Below, one piece after another: positions 17,279 to 26,741 of a stretch of 64,000 nucleotides of DNA; position 1 is the first letter of the stretch, and each line of letters begins with the position of its first letter. Under the pieces are notes generated by a model. The model made no database searches and was not told the DNA's origin. It saw only the letters and a list, made by a program, of their open reading frames with translations. Source of the stretch: Rhizobiales bacterium Ga0077537 (GTDB lineage Bacteria; Pseudomonadota; Alphaproteobacteria; Rhizobiales; Hyphomicrobiaceae); NCBI GenBank assembly GCA_001464955.1, contig LNEM01000014.1:1-64000 (forward strand), written 5' to 3'. The translations under genes were made by a program, and so were the position numbers.

Positions 17279-17464
17279 ATGCGAACGCGGTCCGACTCAT
17301 CTCTGAGCGAATACCGGCGTCGTGCCCAGCGGGGCACGCGCGACATCGCCATTGCTGTCGCGTTGACACTGGCGTCGGTTGCACTGATCGGTTTGGCGTG
17401 GCTCGGAAACAGCGCACCATCACAACAGGCGATCGGTCCGTCGGCCGGCATCGCCCGTCCTTGA
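17279..17464 (+). CDS. Small single-pass membrane protein (61 residues), tentative
   Basis: Begins with a basic N-terminus (MRTRSDSSLSEYRRRAQRGT), then one helix (IAIAVALTLASVALIGLAWL) and a short Ser/Pro/Gln tail. The frame could also begin at GTG 17213. No good ribosome binding site is seen before 17279, and I know no family for it. The positive-inside helix after a charged head suggests a real small membrane protein rather than a shadow. Confidence 0.5.
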   Translation: MRTRSDSSLSEYRRRAQRGTRDIAIAVALTLASVALIGLAWLGNSAPSQQAIGPSAGIARP

Positions 17465-17616
17465 CACATGCGGTTGCCGCACCGCGCATCGACGCTCTTT
17501 TTGTCGCCTGATCGCAGTCATTTGCGGCCGCCGCGCGGCCTGATAGCGTGCGCCCTCTGTCGTCCATGGCTGGGTCGCGATGACCGGGAGCGCGCCCCAG
17601 GGGCAGCGGGGTCGAG

Positions 17617-18723
17617 ATGATCGAACGTTCCTATCTGCGGCCGCTTGGCCGTCTGACGTTGCCACCCGGGCGCGTCGGCACCAGGCCGGGCTCCGTTCTG
17701 CACGTGGCCGGCCGCGCCGATCTGGCATTCGCAACCCTCGAGCACCTCCATCGCCATGCCGACGGCGTCGTCGACCGCCGCATCGCCTCGCTCGCCGAGA
17801 TCCAGGCGGAGATCGAACGGGGTGGCCGTAAGGCTGAGCAGTTGCGATCGGCGCTCGCGGCACTCACGCGCCCCCGGCCATCCGTCGCTGGCCTGGCGCT
17901 GGATCGACCGCGCCTGATGGGGATCGTCAACGTCACGCCGGATAGCTTTTCTGATGGCGGCACCTTCTCCACGGCCAGCGACGCGATCCGTTTCGCGCGC
18001 CAGTTGGCCGACGAGGGCACCGATTTTCTCGACATTGGCGGGGAATCGACTCGACCCGGCTCCGATCCCGTCCCCCTCGACGAGGAGTTGCGGCGCGTCA
18101 TGCCCGTCATTGAAGGTCTGGTTGGGCGCGTAACAGCCCGCCTGTCCATCGACACGCGGAAGCCCGAGGTCATGCGCCGCGCCGCGCTCGCCGGCGTGCA
18201 CATGATCAACGACGTCTCGGCCCTGTCCTACGATCCGGCGAGCCTCCGCGTCGCCGCCGAGACGCGGCTGCCGGTTGTGCTCATGCATGCGCGCGGCGAT
18301 CCGAAGACGATGCAGAAGGATCCGCGCTACGACAACGTGCTGCTCGACGTCTTCGACGAGATGGCCGCGCGCATCGAAGCCGCGACGCGCGCCGGTATTC
18401 CGCCCGAGCGCCTGCTGGTCGATCCCGGTATCGGCTTCGGCAAATCTCTGACCCACAACCTCGAGCTGCTGGCGGGCCTCTCCCTGTTCCACACCCTGGG
18501 CGTAGGCATTCTCCTCGGGGCCTCGCGCAAGAGCTTCATCGGCCGCCTCAGCGGCGCCGTCGATCCGGCCGACCGCGTTCCCGGCTCCCTCGCGGCGGCT
18601 CTGGGGGGCGCCATGCAGGGCGCGGCCATCCTGCGCGTCCACGATGTCGCCGCGACCCACCAGGCGCTGGCCGTCTTCGAGGCGGCGACCCTCGGCGGGC
18701 CACCGCCCGGCGTTTCGGCGTGA
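17617..18723 (+). CDS. folP: Dihydropteroate synthase with an N-terminal extension
   Basis: Folate enzyme that joins p-aminobenzoate to 6-hydroxymethyl-7,8-dihydropterin pyrophosphate. The TIM-barrel core starts near residue 98 with RLMGIVNVTPDSFSDGG, followed by DIGGESTRPG (pABA/pyrophosphate loop), SIDTRK, MINDVSAL, VLMHARG, VDPGIGFGKS and LGASRKSFIG, every expected motif. About 95 residues precede the core, including LRPLGRLTLPPGR and VLHVAGRADLAFATLEHL; the usual bacterial enzyme is about 280 residues, so this 368-residue form is long. The next gene starts inside its stop codon. Confidence 0.93.
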   Translation: MIERSYLRPLGRLTLPPGRVGTRPGSVLHVAGRADLAFATLEHLHRHADGVVDRRIASLAEIQAEIERGGRKAEQLRSALAALTRPRPSVAGLALDRPRLMGIVNVTPDSFSDGGTFSTASDAIRFARQLADEGTDFLDIGGESTRPGSDPVPLDEELRRVMPVIEGLVGRVTARLSIDTRKPEVMRRAALAGVHMINDVSALSYDPASLRVAAETRLPVVLMHARGDPKTMQKDPRYDNVLLDVFDEMAARIEAATRAGIPPERLLVDPGIGFGKSLTHNLELLAGLSLFHTLGVGILLGASRKSFIGRLSGAVDPADRVPGSLAAALGGAMQGAAILRVHDVAATHQALAVFEAATLGGPPPGVSA

Positions 18724-19343
18724 TCCCGGCGACTGGCGAAAGACGTCTCGCACAGGCTGGCATCGTGCTCCTGTCCGCCGGTGCACTGCTGGCCGCGCAC
18801 GGGACAGCGGCGGCGCACGAGATCATCCCCGGCGTCACCGGAATAGCGTCTCTGGCGCTCCATCCGTTCGTGGCCGTGGATCTCGCTCTGGTGCTGGTCG
18901 CGACCGCAATGCTGGCGGCAGGCCGTGGCAATCTCACTGCGCTGGCGACGGGCGCCGTGATCGTCGGCCTCGCGGCAGTCCCCGGACTGCTCCTCCAACC
19001 CCACGTCGTCGCCGTTCCGGGGCTCTGGCGCTGGCCTCTCGCGATCGCGGCTCTGTCGGGCGCGTGGCTGGCCGCCGGTGTGGTTCCGACCCGCACTATT
19101 CTGGTGCTCGCGGCGCTGGCCTGCGGCCTCTGCCTCGGCATCGGAGTTCCCCCGGAGCGGAGCGGGCCAGGCGGCCTGATCGAAGCGGCACTCGGGATAT
19201 CACTGGCTGTGACCGTCGGCTTTTCGCTGCTCGGCATTCCGCGCGTTCTGCTCTCGAGCCCGGTGGTGGCACTTGCGGCGCGCATCGCCGGATCGTGGAT
19301 CGCGGCCATTGCCGTGATGGCGCTGGTGGCGCTGTCACGTTGA
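18720..19343 (+). CDS. HupE/UreJ-like multi-pass membrane protein
   Basis: 207 residues with an N-terminal signal-like helix, then about six hydrophobic segments. After cleavage at GTAAA the chain begins HEIIPGVTGIASLALHPFV, which resembles the His-rich start of HupE/UreJ nickel- or metal-linked membrane proteins, but the match is weak. The GTG start overlaps the folP stop (GTGA), so it is translated with folP. No hydrogenase or urease genes are near, and a metal role is uncertain. Confidence 0.65.
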   Translation: MIPATGERRLAQAGIVLLSAGALLAAHGTAAAHEIIPGVTGIASLALHPFVAVDLALVLVATAMLAAGRGNLTALATGAVIVGLAAVPGLLLQPHVVAVPGLWRWPLAIAALSGAWLAAGVVPTRTILVLAALACGLCLGIGVPPERSGPGGLIEAALGISLAVTVGFSLLGIPRVLLSSPVVALAARIAGSWIAAIAVMALVALSR

Positions 19344-19351
19344 TCCGGGGA

Positions 19352-19384
19352 GCGTGAGCCCGGCAGGCGCCGGCAAGCTCACGC
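19352..19384. terminator. Bidirectional hairpin between convergent genes
   Basis: GCGTGAGC (19352-19359) pairs with GCTCACGC (19377-19384), and inside it CCGGC pairs with GCCGG. The structure sits between the converging genes ending at 19343 and 19379 and overlaps the stop codon of the latter. No T-run on either side. Confidence 0.6.
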
Positions 19385-19846
19385 GCGATCGATCCGGCAA
19401 TGGAAGCAATTGTTGGATGCCGATCGCACATGCACGTAGGCGACGGCTGGATCCGCGAAGAGCTGCTCGGCCCGTGCGGGGATCGCGGCCGTCTCGATGA
19501 CGCCGCCCGTCCCGTAGACGATCCGGTCGTCGGCGCCGTAGCCGCGAACGATGTACGCGGGACTTCTGAGAAAGGCTGGAATCACGGCGGTGCCGCCCCC
19601 TCTCGGGCAGGCCCTGCCATGGAGGAAGATCGGCCCGACCTCGGCGTAGGGCTGAGGGGCCGGGAATGGCCGGTGAGCCGCGATCAGCAAAGGTTCTCCG
19701 GCTGCCATCGGCGCCAGGCAGTGGCGGCAGGGATAGCCGTCGACGGGCGTAATGTGGCGCTCGGCCGGGATGCCGTGGGCATCGGGCGCACCCACACGGA
19801 GGGCTTCCACGTCGGCCGTCTCCATGGCGACAAAACGAATGGACAT
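19379..19846 (-). CDS. DUF1203 family protein
   Basis: 155 residues, soluble. The family pattern is plain: PCRHCLAPMAAGEPLLIAAH, then RPF, then PYAEVGPIFLHGRACPR, with a paired-cysteine site CRHC and a late NNCFHC that may bind a metal or form disulfides. Function is unknown for the family. ATG 19846 is chosen because GAGGAAA lies just upstream. Convergent with the folP unit. Confidence 0.85.
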   Translation of the reverse strand: MSIRFVAMETADVEALRVGAPDAHGIPAERHITPVDGYPCRHCLAPMAAGEPLLIAAHRPFPAPQPYAEVGPIFLHGRACPRGGGTAVIPAFLRSPAYIVRGYGADDRIVYGTGGVIETAAIPARAEQLFADPAVAYVHVRSASNNCFHCRIDRA

Positions 19847-19968
19847 GCATTTTCCTCTCATGTTCGATGTGGCATCGGGCGCATCTTCCTGCGTCAGCCG
19901 TACCGTTAGGCGACGCAGCCGGAGCGCACGACCCGAAACGTGCGCGCCGGAGCAACGGGGGCAAACTC

Positions 19969-20403
19969 ATGCAGATGCTGTTTTCCGGCCTCAGTCTGTG
20001 GGGCATCGTGATGGCCGCCATCGCGGGTTTTGTCTTCGGCGGCATCTGGTACGGCGCGCTCTCGCGGCAATGGATGGACGCGGCCGGCCTGACGGAGGAG
20101 CGCATCAAAGGAGCCAACGGCCCGTCGCCGCTGCCGTTCGTGATCACCTTTCTCGCCCAGATCGTCATGGCGTGGATGCTGGCCGGCCTGCTGCTCCACC
20201 TGTCGCGGGCGGGCGTTCCGGTGTCGATCCGCACCGGGCTCGTCACAGGGTTCACGATCTGGTTCGGCTTCATCCTGACGACGCTGGTCGTCAACCATCA
20301 GTTCCAGATGCAGCGCGCCCTGCTGACGCTGATCGACAGCGGCCACTGGCTCGGCGTCATGCTGATCCAGGGCGCCGTGCTCGGAGCGTACGGCCTGCCG
20401 TGA
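19969..20403 (+). CDS. DUF1761 family membrane protein
   Basis: 144 residues and four predicted helices. The N-terminal helix ends in FVFGGIWYGALSRQWMDAAG, the typical DUF1761 signature (GxxWY..L...W), and the third helix has TGFTIWFGFILTTLVVNHQF. Function unknown. The ATG at 19969 follows a GGGGG run by seven bases; longer frames upstream lack the family pattern. Confidence 0.85.
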   Translation: MQMLFSGLSLWGIVMAAIAGFVFGGIWYGALSRQWMDAAGLTEERIKGANGPSPLPFVITFLAQIVMAWMLAGLLLHLSRAGVPVSIRTGLVTGFTIWFGFILTTLVVNHQFQMQRALLTLIDSGHWLGVMLIQGAVLGAYGLP

Positions 20404-20521
20404 CTGCTTCGCCGCGGCTGCGTTCGAGTGCCGCAGCCCGCAGTTGATGGTCGTCAACGACGGAGCACGTTGTTCCGGATTTGTCTGACGCCAGCCCCAC
20501 CGTTATCGCGAGCCGCTCCCG

Positions 20522-21352
20522 ATGCTTGATGACGCCCCCTCGACGAGCCCGTCCGTCGCCGCCCCTTCGCGCCGCGCCTCGTCGAACATCACGCGGGAGC
20601 GCGTTCTCTCGATCCGCCACTACACGGAGAAGCTCTTCAGCTTCCGCACCACCCGCTCCCCGGGCCTGCGCTTCGAGAGCGGCCAGTTCGTCATGATCGG
20701 CCTCGAGGTCGAGGGCAAGCCCCTGCTCCGCGCCTATTCGATGGCGAGCGCCAACTATGACGAACACCTCGAGTTCTTCTCGATCAAGGTCCCCGACGGT
20801 CCGCTGACCTCGCGCCTCCAGCACATCGTGCCCGGCGACGAGCTTCTGGTCGGCGCCAAGCCGACCGGCACGCTGCTGCTCGGCAATCTCCTGCCGGGTC
20901 GCACCCTCTATCTGCTGGCGACCGGCACCGGCTTTGCCCCGTTCGCGAGCCTCATCCGCGATCCCGAGACCTGGGAGCGCTTCGAGACCGTCGTTGCCGT
21001 CGAGGGCTGCCGCGAGGCCGCCGAACTCGCCTTCGCGACCGAGACGGTGATGGCCGTGCGGAGCGACGAATACCTCGGCGAGATGGCGGCTGATAAGCTA
21101 CGGTATTATGCGACCGTAACGCGTGAGACCTACCATCATCAGGGCCGCATCACCGATCATATCGCGTCCGGCCGCTTGACCACCGAGCTGGGCCTCCCCC
21201 CGCTCGATCCCGCGACGGATCGGGTGATGATCTGCGGCAATCCGGGCATGCTTGCCGACCTGAAGCGCCTCCTCGAGAGCACGGGCTTCATCGAAGGTTC
21301 GAGCGGCGAACCCGGCCATTTCGTCATCGAGCGGGCCTTCGTCGACCGCTGA
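20522..21352 (+). CDS. fpr: Ferredoxin--NADP+ reductase
   Basis: 276-residue FAD flavoprotein that moves electrons between NADPH and ferredoxin or flavodoxin, often for oxidative-stress defence or iron-sulfur assembly. FAD-binding RAYSMAS is at about residue 75, the phosphate loop GTGFAPFASL near 136-145, and the NADP-binding ending MICGNPGMLADLK and a C-terminal ERAFVDR match bacterial-type (subclass I) Fpr. Stands alone between DUF1761 and acsA on the same strand. Confidence 0.93.
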   Translation: MLDDAPSTSPSVAAPSRRASSNITRERVLSIRHYTEKLFSFRTTRSPGLRFESGQFVMIGLEVEGKPLLRAYSMASANYDEHLEFFSIKVPDGPLTSRLQHIVPGDELLVGAKPTGTLLLGNLLPGRTLYLLATGTGFAPFASLIRDPETWERFETVVAVEGCREAAELAFATETVMAVRSDEYLGEMAADKLRYYATVTRETYHHQGRITDHIASGRLTTELGLPPLDPATDRVMICGNPGMLADLKRLLESTGFIEGSSGEPGHFVIERAFVDR

Positions 21353-21469
21353 TCGCACCGTCCGCGACCGCTTGGGCGTCGGGCATTGCGGGTCAACTGC
21401 CGATTGCGCTCGTCGCATTGGGGCAGCTAGAAAGGACGCAAAAGCGTTCATCCGGGAGGAGTGCGACCG

Positions 21470-23422
21470 ATGTCAGAGAAACTCTATGCCGTGCCCGCCG
21501 AATGGGCCGCCCGCGCCTGGATCGACGATCAGAAGTACCAGGCTATGTACCGCCGCTCGATCGAGGAGCCGGACGCGTTCTGGGCCGAGATGGGTCGCCG
21601 CGTCGACTGGATCAAGCCCTTCACGAAGGTCAAGAACACCTCGTACGCGCCGGAAAACGTCTCGATCAAGTGGTACGAGGACGGCGTTCTGAACGTCTGC
21701 GCCAATTGCGTCGACCGTCATCTGGCCAAACGCGCCGACCAGATCGCCATCATCTGGGAAGGCGACGACCCGACCGTGGACGAGCGCATCACCTATCGCC
21801 AGCTCCACGAACGGGTCTCGAAATTCGCCAACGTCCTGAAGGCCAACGGCGTCAGGAAGGGCGATCGCGTCACGATCTACCTGCCCATGATCCCCGAGGC
21901 GGCTTACGCCATGCTCGCCTGCGCCCGGATCGGCGCGGTGCACTCGGTCGTCTTCGGTGGCTTCTCCCCGGAAAGCCTCGCCAACCGCATCGAGGATGCG
22001 GCATCGAAATTCATCGTGACGTCGGACGAGGGCCTGCGCGGCGGCAAGCCGATCCCCCTGAAGCAGAACACCGACGCGGCCCTCGCGATGTGTGGCAAGG
22101 GCGACGAGAAGGTTTTGGTCGTACGGCGGACGGGCAATGCCGTGCCCTGGAAGGCCGGCCGTGACCTCTGGCTCCACGACGAGTTGGTGAAGGTATCGTC
22201 CGATTGTCCGCCCGAACCGATGAACGCCGAGGATCCGCTGTTCATCCTTTACACGTCGGGTTCCACGGGAAAGCCGAAGGGCGTGCTCCATACGACGGGC
22301 GGTTATCTCGTCTACGCCGGGATGACTCACCAGTACGTCTTCGACTACCACGATGGCGACATCTACTGGTGCACGGCCGACGTCGGGTGGGTGACCGGCC
22401 ACACCTACATCCTCTACGGGCCGCTTGCGAACGGCGCCACGACGCTGATGTTCGAGGGCGTTCCGAACTACCCCACTCCGTCGCGCTTCTGGCACGTCGT
22501 GGACAAGTGGAAGGTCAACATCTTCTACACGGCGCCCACCGCCATTCGCGCCCTGATGGGCGCCGGCGACGACTTCGTGAAGCGCACGAGCCGCAGCTCG
22601 CTCCGCCTTCTGGGCTCGGTCGGCGAGCCGATCAATCCCGAGGCCTGGGAGTGGTACGGCCGCGTGGTCGGCGACGAACGCTGTCCGATCGTAGACACGT
22701 GGTGGCAGACGGAAACCGGCGGCATTCTCATCACGCCTCTGCCCGGCGCGACGGCGACGAAGCCGGGCTCGGCGACGCGCCCGTTCTTCGGCATCCGCCC
22801 CGCCCTCGTCGACGACAAGGGCCAGATGCTGGAGGGTGCCGCCACCGGCAACCTCGTCATCCTGGATAGCTGGCCGGGCCAGATGCGGACGGTCTACGGC
22901 GATCACAAGCGCTTCGTCGAGACGTACTTCTCCGCCTACAAGGGCATGTACTTCACCGGCGACGGCTGCCGCCGCGACGAGGACGGCTATTACTGGATCA
23001 CGGGACGCGTCGACGACGTCATCAACGTCTCCGGTCATCGCCTGGGAACGGCCGAGGTCGAGAGCGCGCTCGTCGCCCATCCGAAGGTCGCGGAAGCGGC
23101 CGTCGTCGGCTACCCGCACGATCTGAAGGGGCAGGGCATCTACTGCTACGTCACCCTCATCGCGGGTGCCGAGGGTACGGACGCCCTGAAGAAGGAACTG
23201 GTCGCCGAGGTGCGCAAGCACATCGGACCGACGGCGACGCCGGACCTCATTCAGTTCGCCCCGGGCCTGCCGAAGACGCGGTCGGGCAAGATCATGCGGC
23301 GCATCCTGCGCAAGATCGCCGAGGACGACTTCTCGAACCTCGGCGATACCTCGACGCTCGCCGATCCGGCCGTGGTGACGGACCTCGTGGACAATCGCCA
23401 GAACAAGCGGCTAGGCGCCTGA
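21470..23422 (+). CDS. acsA: Acetyl-CoA synthetase
   Basis: AMP-forming acetate:CoA ligase, 650 residues, full length. P-loop [11 protein letters not shown], the A5 motif WWQTETGG, the A8 hinge [13 protein letters not shown], and the acetylation-site lysine in [10 protein letters not shown] near the C-terminus are all present. Makes acetyl-CoA from acetate for growth on acetate and possibly PHA turnover. ATG 21470 is taken because GGAGGAG lies upstream; a GTG at 21461 lies within that spacer. No linked regulator. Confidence 0.96.
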   Translation: MSEKLYAVPAEWAARAWIDDQKYQAMYRRSIEEPDAFWAEMGRRVDWIKPFTKVKNTSYAPENVSIKWYEDGVLNVCANCVDRHLAKRADQIAIIWEGDDPTVDERITYRQLHERVSKFANVLKANGVRKGDRVTIYLPMIPEAAYAMLACARIGAVHSVVFGGFSPESLANRIEDAASKFIVTSDEGLRGGKPIPLKQNTDAALAMCGKGDEKVLVVRRTGNAVPWKAGRDLWLHDELVKVSSDCPPEPMNAEDPLFILYTSGSTGKPKGVLHTTGGYLVYAGMTHQYVFDYHDGDIYWCTADVGWVTGHTYILYGPLANGATTLMFEGVPNYPTPSRFWHVVDKWKVNIFYTAPTAIRALMGAGDDFVKRTSRSSLRLLGSVGEPINPEAWEWYGRVVGDERCPIVDTWWQTETGGILITPLPGATATKPGSATRPFFGIRPALVDDKGQMLEGAATGNLVILDSWPGQMRTVYGDHKRFVETYFSAYKGMYFTGDGCRRDEDGYYWITGRVDDVINVSGHRLGTAEVESALVAHPKVAEAAVVGYPHDLKGQGIYCYVTLIAGAEGTDALKKELVAEVRKHIGPTATPDLIQFAPGLPKTRSGKIMRRILRKIAEDDFSNLGDTSTLADPAVVTDLVDNRQNKRLGA

Positions 23423-23442
23423 GGCGACACCGCATGCGAAGC

Positions 23443-23463
23443 CCGGCCGCTCGTGGCGGCCGG
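23443..23463. terminator. Bidirectional hairpin between acsA and tadG-like gene
   Basis: CCGGCCGC (23443-23450), loop TCGTG, GCGGCCGG (23456-23463): a perfect 8-bp stem between converging genes. No T-run. Confidence 0.6.
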
Positions 23464-23488
23464 CTGGCCAGGCATCGCGTCGGCGATC

Positions 23489-24883
23489 TCAGTTCGTCAG
23501 GCGCAAGCCACCAAGCTGGCCGGCGATCGCCTGCATTGCCGCGTCGAGCTGAGCCGAATTGGCTGCGTCGAAGAAGTTGCCGGCCGACGAGGCGCACGAC
23601 CGCATGAGGTCCTTGATCGGCTCGCTCGTCACGCTGAAGGCAATGGTGAAGATCTGCACGCCCTTGTCCTTGGCGGCGTTGCAGGCCTCGGTCGTGAGCT
23701 GGTTGGCCAGCGTCGCGTCGGAGCCATTGTGGTTCGGATACTGCGGTGAGCGGGTGTTCTCACCGTCGGTCATCAGGACCAGGACCTTCTTCAGCTTATT
23801 GCCGTCACCGTCGGTCTTCTCGCCCTCGCTCTCGGAGTAGGGTGCCGTTGGGGAGAGCGTGCGCAGGCCCCACATCACACCGGCCGGTACATAGGTGTCG
23901 CCGGTTGCGACCATGCCGTCGATGGCGGTCGTGAGGTCCGAGCGCGAAGAGGTCAGCGGCTGGATACGGTTCTGGCACGAGACGTTGAGCAGGCCCGGGA
24001 TGCGCTGGCCGTAGTTCCTGTCCTGGACATTGAGCGGATAGGTGCGCGACCCGACGCAGCCATACCAGGTGTAGGTGTACGTGTAGGTGTTGCACTGATA
24101 GACGGGCGGCCCGTACTGGTAGTCGCATTGGGTGGTCGTGCCGGATGTCGTGACGCCGTCCTGTGTATAGCTGTAGGGGACGGTCCGGCAGTTCGAGGTC
24201 GAGATGACCGGCGTGACATCGCCACACACTTCCTGCGTCTGGCTGTAGTCGGCCGGGACGTCGATCCAGGGGGCGTTGCGATTCTCGAGGCCGACATTCA
24301 CGTATTGCGCGAACGGAACCAGCGAGATCCGGATGTCGCCGTCGTTCGGAGCCTTGTCGAGAAGTGTGTCGACCATGCTCCGGGCCGAGGTCTTGAGGGC
24401 GTCGAGCTTCGCGCCGGCCATGGAGCCGGTGTTGTCGAGGGCGAGCGCGATCTCGAGTTTGGTGAAGCCATATTCCACGGCCGCGAAGGCCCGCAATTTG
24501 ACCTTGTCGACGCCGAGAACGGGCATCAGGACCGTCGGCAGATAGGCGTAGACGTCGGCCGCAACGCGACGGTCGACCGAGGTATCTGGACTTGCACCGA
24601 GCAGTTCCATTTCGGTCGCGATGCCGCTGGCGGCGAGGAAGCGCGAGAAGACCTCGTTGACGGACTCGTCGTTGCCATCCGCGACGGCGCGCCGCGCGGC
24701 CGCCAGGACCGCCGCATCCACCGAGGCCTGGAGCTTCTGCTGAGCACGATAGATCCGGGCGCCATCGACACTGAGGCCCACGCCGCCCACGACCATCAGG
24801 AGCGACAAGGCCAGGATAGGAGCAATCGTTCCATGACGATTGTCCCATAACGCCCGAACGGATTTGGTTGCGCTTCTGAACAT
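23489..24883 (-). CDS. TadG-like pilus-assembly protein with a VWA domain
   Basis: 464 residues. The N-terminus is a TadE/TadG-type membrane segment (GTIAPILALSLLMVVGGVGL) followed by the usual ALDAAVLAAA-like stretch (SVDAAVLAAARRAVADG). The von Willebrand A domain carries LALDNTGSM (a MIDAS-like loop) and VLVLMTDGENT. Between them is a Tyr/Thr-rich, Cys-containing insert (about residues 220-300, with TYTYTYTWYGC). TadG proteins lie in the envelope and support tight-adherence pili. No other tad genes are in the window, so it is an orphan copy. Confidence 0.88.
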   Translation of the reverse strand: MFRSATKSVRALWDNRHGTIAPILALSLLMVVGGVGLSVDGARIYRAQQKLQASVDAAVLAAARRAVADGNDESVNEVFSRFLAASGIATEMELLGASPDTSVDRRVAADVYAYLPTVLMPVLGVDKVKLRAFAAVEYGFTKLEIALALDNTGSMAGAKLDALKTSARSMVDTLLDKAPNDGDIRISLVPFAQYVNVGLENRNAPWIDVPADYSQTQEVCGDVTPVISTSNCRTVPYSYTQDGVTTSGTTTQCDYQYGPPVYQCNTYTYTYTWYGCVGSRTYPLNVQDRNYGQRIPGLLNVSCQNRIQPLTSSRSDLTTAIDGMVATGDTYVPAGVMWGLRTLSPTAPYSESEGEKTDGDGNKLKKVLVLMTDGENTRSPQYPNHNGSDATLANQLTTEACNAAKDKGVQIFTIAFSVTSEPIKDLMRSCASSAGNFFDAANSAQLDAAMQAIAGQLGGLRLTN

Positions 24884-24991
24884 AGTTTACCCGATCATGA
24901 CCGAACGCGCCGGTTATATGGGCAATGTTCCTAATGCGGACTGAAGCGCCACCACGACGTGGACGGTATATTTCAATGCGTCGCGAGTTGG

Positions 24992-26164
24992 TTAACTGGG
25001 TTTGAACACATCGCGTGCGGTCTCGCCGGCAGACTCCGGCACGGATGGCCCGACCCCCTCTGCCTCTTGGGGCGGAGACGCGGGCCGAACCGGCTCCGGT
25101 GCCGTCGGCTGACGTTCGCCGTCTCTCTCGTTCGCGACCTCGGATGCAGGCGCCGGCATCTTTTGCCGGTGGATACGCAACCGTTTGATGCGACGGGGAT
25201 CTGCGTCGAGAACCTCGAACTCGAGACCGGACTCGTGCGCAACAAGCTCCCCACGAGCCGGTACCCGACCGAGCCGAACGACGACGAGGCCGCCCAAGGT
25301 GTCGATCTCGCCTTCCTCGTCGCTGGTCAGCAGCTTCACGCCGAGCCGCTGCTCGAGTTCCGTGATCGGCGTCCGGGCCTGCGCCACCAGCCCCTGCCGC
25401 GGCTCCTCGGTGATGTTGGCTGCTTCCTCGACGTCGTACTCGTCCTCGATATCGCCGACGACCTGCTCGACGAGGTCCTCGATCGTGACGAGCCCGTCCG
25501 TCCCGCCGTACTCGTCGACGACCAGCGCCAGATGATTGCGGGTCGTCTGCATCCGGATGAGCAGGTTGATCGCCGGCATCGACGGCGGCACGTTGAGGAC
25601 GGGTCGCAGAAGGCCCGCCGACCGGACTGGCAGATCGAGATTGCCGGCGGCCCGCGCCAGTGCCGCCTCGCGCGCCACGCCTGCCGTATCGACGGCCTCG
25701 ACACGGGCCGCGTCCCGTGTCGGCGAAGCGAGGTAGCGGAGCAGATCCTTGACGTGAACCATCCCGCGCGGGTCGTCGAGGGTCTCGTGGTAGACCGGAA
25801 TGCGCGAAACGCCGGCCTCGTCGAAAAGCATCATCAGGTCGGCGACGGTCGCATCCTGGTCCATGGCGATGATGTCGGCCCGGGGCACCATGACGTCCTC
25901 GACGCGAAGCCCTCCGAACCGCAGCAGCCGCAGGAGCATGTCGCGCTCCGTGGCCGAGAAGGTGTCGTCCGCAGCGCTTTCCGAACGCACCGCCTCTTCG
26001 AGTGTCTCGCGGAGGGTCTGTTGCGAACCGAGACCGAGTCGCGCCCTGAGGGCGGCGAGCCAGCCTTGTGCGCTGCTACTTCGCGGGCCATCGCCGGACG
26101 GCGCCCCGGACTGGCCGTTTTCGGCTGCTTGCGGGGTGGTTGGACTGTCGCTTGAACTCGGCAT
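24992..26164 (-). CDS. corC: CBS-domain hemolysin-family protein (CorC/TlyC type)
   Basis: 390 residues, no membrane helices. Two CBS motifs are visible (VEDVMVPRADIIAMDQDATV with SRIPVYHETLDDPRGMVHVKD; then [20 protein letters not shown]) followed by the CorC_HlyC domain (GEIDTLGGLVVVRLGRVPARGE). Proteins of this group bind adenosine nucleotides and influence magnesium/cobalt export or membrane integrity. An acidic Pro/Glu-rich tail ends the chain. It is the last gene of miaB-phoH-ybeY-corC; the apolipoprotein N-acyltransferase gene (lnt) that often follows in related genomes is not here. Confidence 0.93.
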   Translation of the reverse strand: MPSSSDSPTTPQAAENGQSGAPSGDGPRSSSAQGWLAALRARLGLGSQQTLRETLEEAVRSESAADDTFSATERDMLLRLLRFGGLRVEDVMVPRADIIAMDQDATVADLMMLFDEAGVSRIPVYHETLDDPRGMVHVKDLLRYLASPTRDAARVEAVDTAGVAREAALARAAGNLDLPVRSAGLLRPVLNVPPSMPAINLLIRMQTTRNHLALVVDEYGGTDGLVTIEDLVEQVVGDIEDEYDVEEAANITEEPRQGLVAQARTPITELEQRLGVKLLTSDEEGEIDTLGGLVVVRLGRVPARGELVAHESGLEFEVLDADPRRIKRLRIHRQKMPAPASEVANERDGERQPTAPEPVRPASPPQEAEGVGPSVPESAGETARDVFKPS

Positions 26165-26177
26165 TGATCGTCTGGGC

Positions 26178-26735
26178 TCACGTGTTGAGGCTATGGGGAT
26201 CGGGGATATTGAGGCTCGCGAGGATCTCGGTTTCCAACGCTTCCATGGCTACGGCCTCGGCCTCCGTCATGTGATCGTAGCCGAGGAGGTGCAGCAGGCC
26301 GTGCACGACGAGATGCTGGATGTGATGAGCGACGGGAATGCCGAGGGCATCGGCCTCTGCGGCCACGACGCCAGCCGCCAGCACGATGTCGCCGATGGGA
26401 CGGCCTTGCCCGGGTTCAGCCGGCATCCCCGGGGTGGCCGGAAATGACAGGACGTTGGTTGCCTTGTCCTGCTGCCGGAAACGGGCGTTGAGATCGCGCA
26501 CCGCGGCGTCGTCGGAGAAGGCGACGCACGCCTCGGCGGGTGGAGCGAGAGCGGGCATGGTCGACGGATGTCGCGCCAGAGCCTGCGCCGCCGCGTCGGC
26601 GAGTAGCGTCACGTCTCCGGCGGCAAGCCAAATCTCGCTCTCGATCACGACATCGACGACAAGCCCTCCTCGGCCACAGGACGACGGGCTCGGCAAGGGG
26701 GATATGTCACCCGGTGTGGGCATCGTTTGCAGCAC
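26178..26735 (-). CDS. ybeY: Endoribonuclease YbeY (16S rRNA maturation)
   Basis: Single-strand-specific metallo-endoribonuclease used in 16S rRNA 3'-end maturation and ribosome quality control. The zinc site HLVVHGLLHLLGYDH (HxxxHxxGxDH) is intact, and ATNVLSFP is the other conserved block. From GTG 26735 the protein has 185 residues, about 25 longer at the N-terminus than usual; a nearer start at ATG 26723 or further in is possible. It follows phoH by six bases. Confidence 0.93.
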   Translation of the reverse strand: MLQTMPTPGDISPLPSPSSCGRGGLVVDVVIESEIWLAAGDVTLLADAAAQALARHPSTMPALAPPAEACVAFSDDAAVRDLNARFRQQDKATNVLSFPATPGMPAEPGQGRPIGDIVLAAGVVAAEADALGIPVAHHIQHLVVHGLLHLLGYDHMTEAEAVAMEALETEILASLNIPDPHSLNT

Positions 26736-26741
26736 GGCTCC

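Noticed and set aside
20416-20438. GGCTGCG/CGCAGCC hairpin after the DUF1761 gene as terminator
   Set aside because: Short stem and no T-run; too weak to annotate with confidence.
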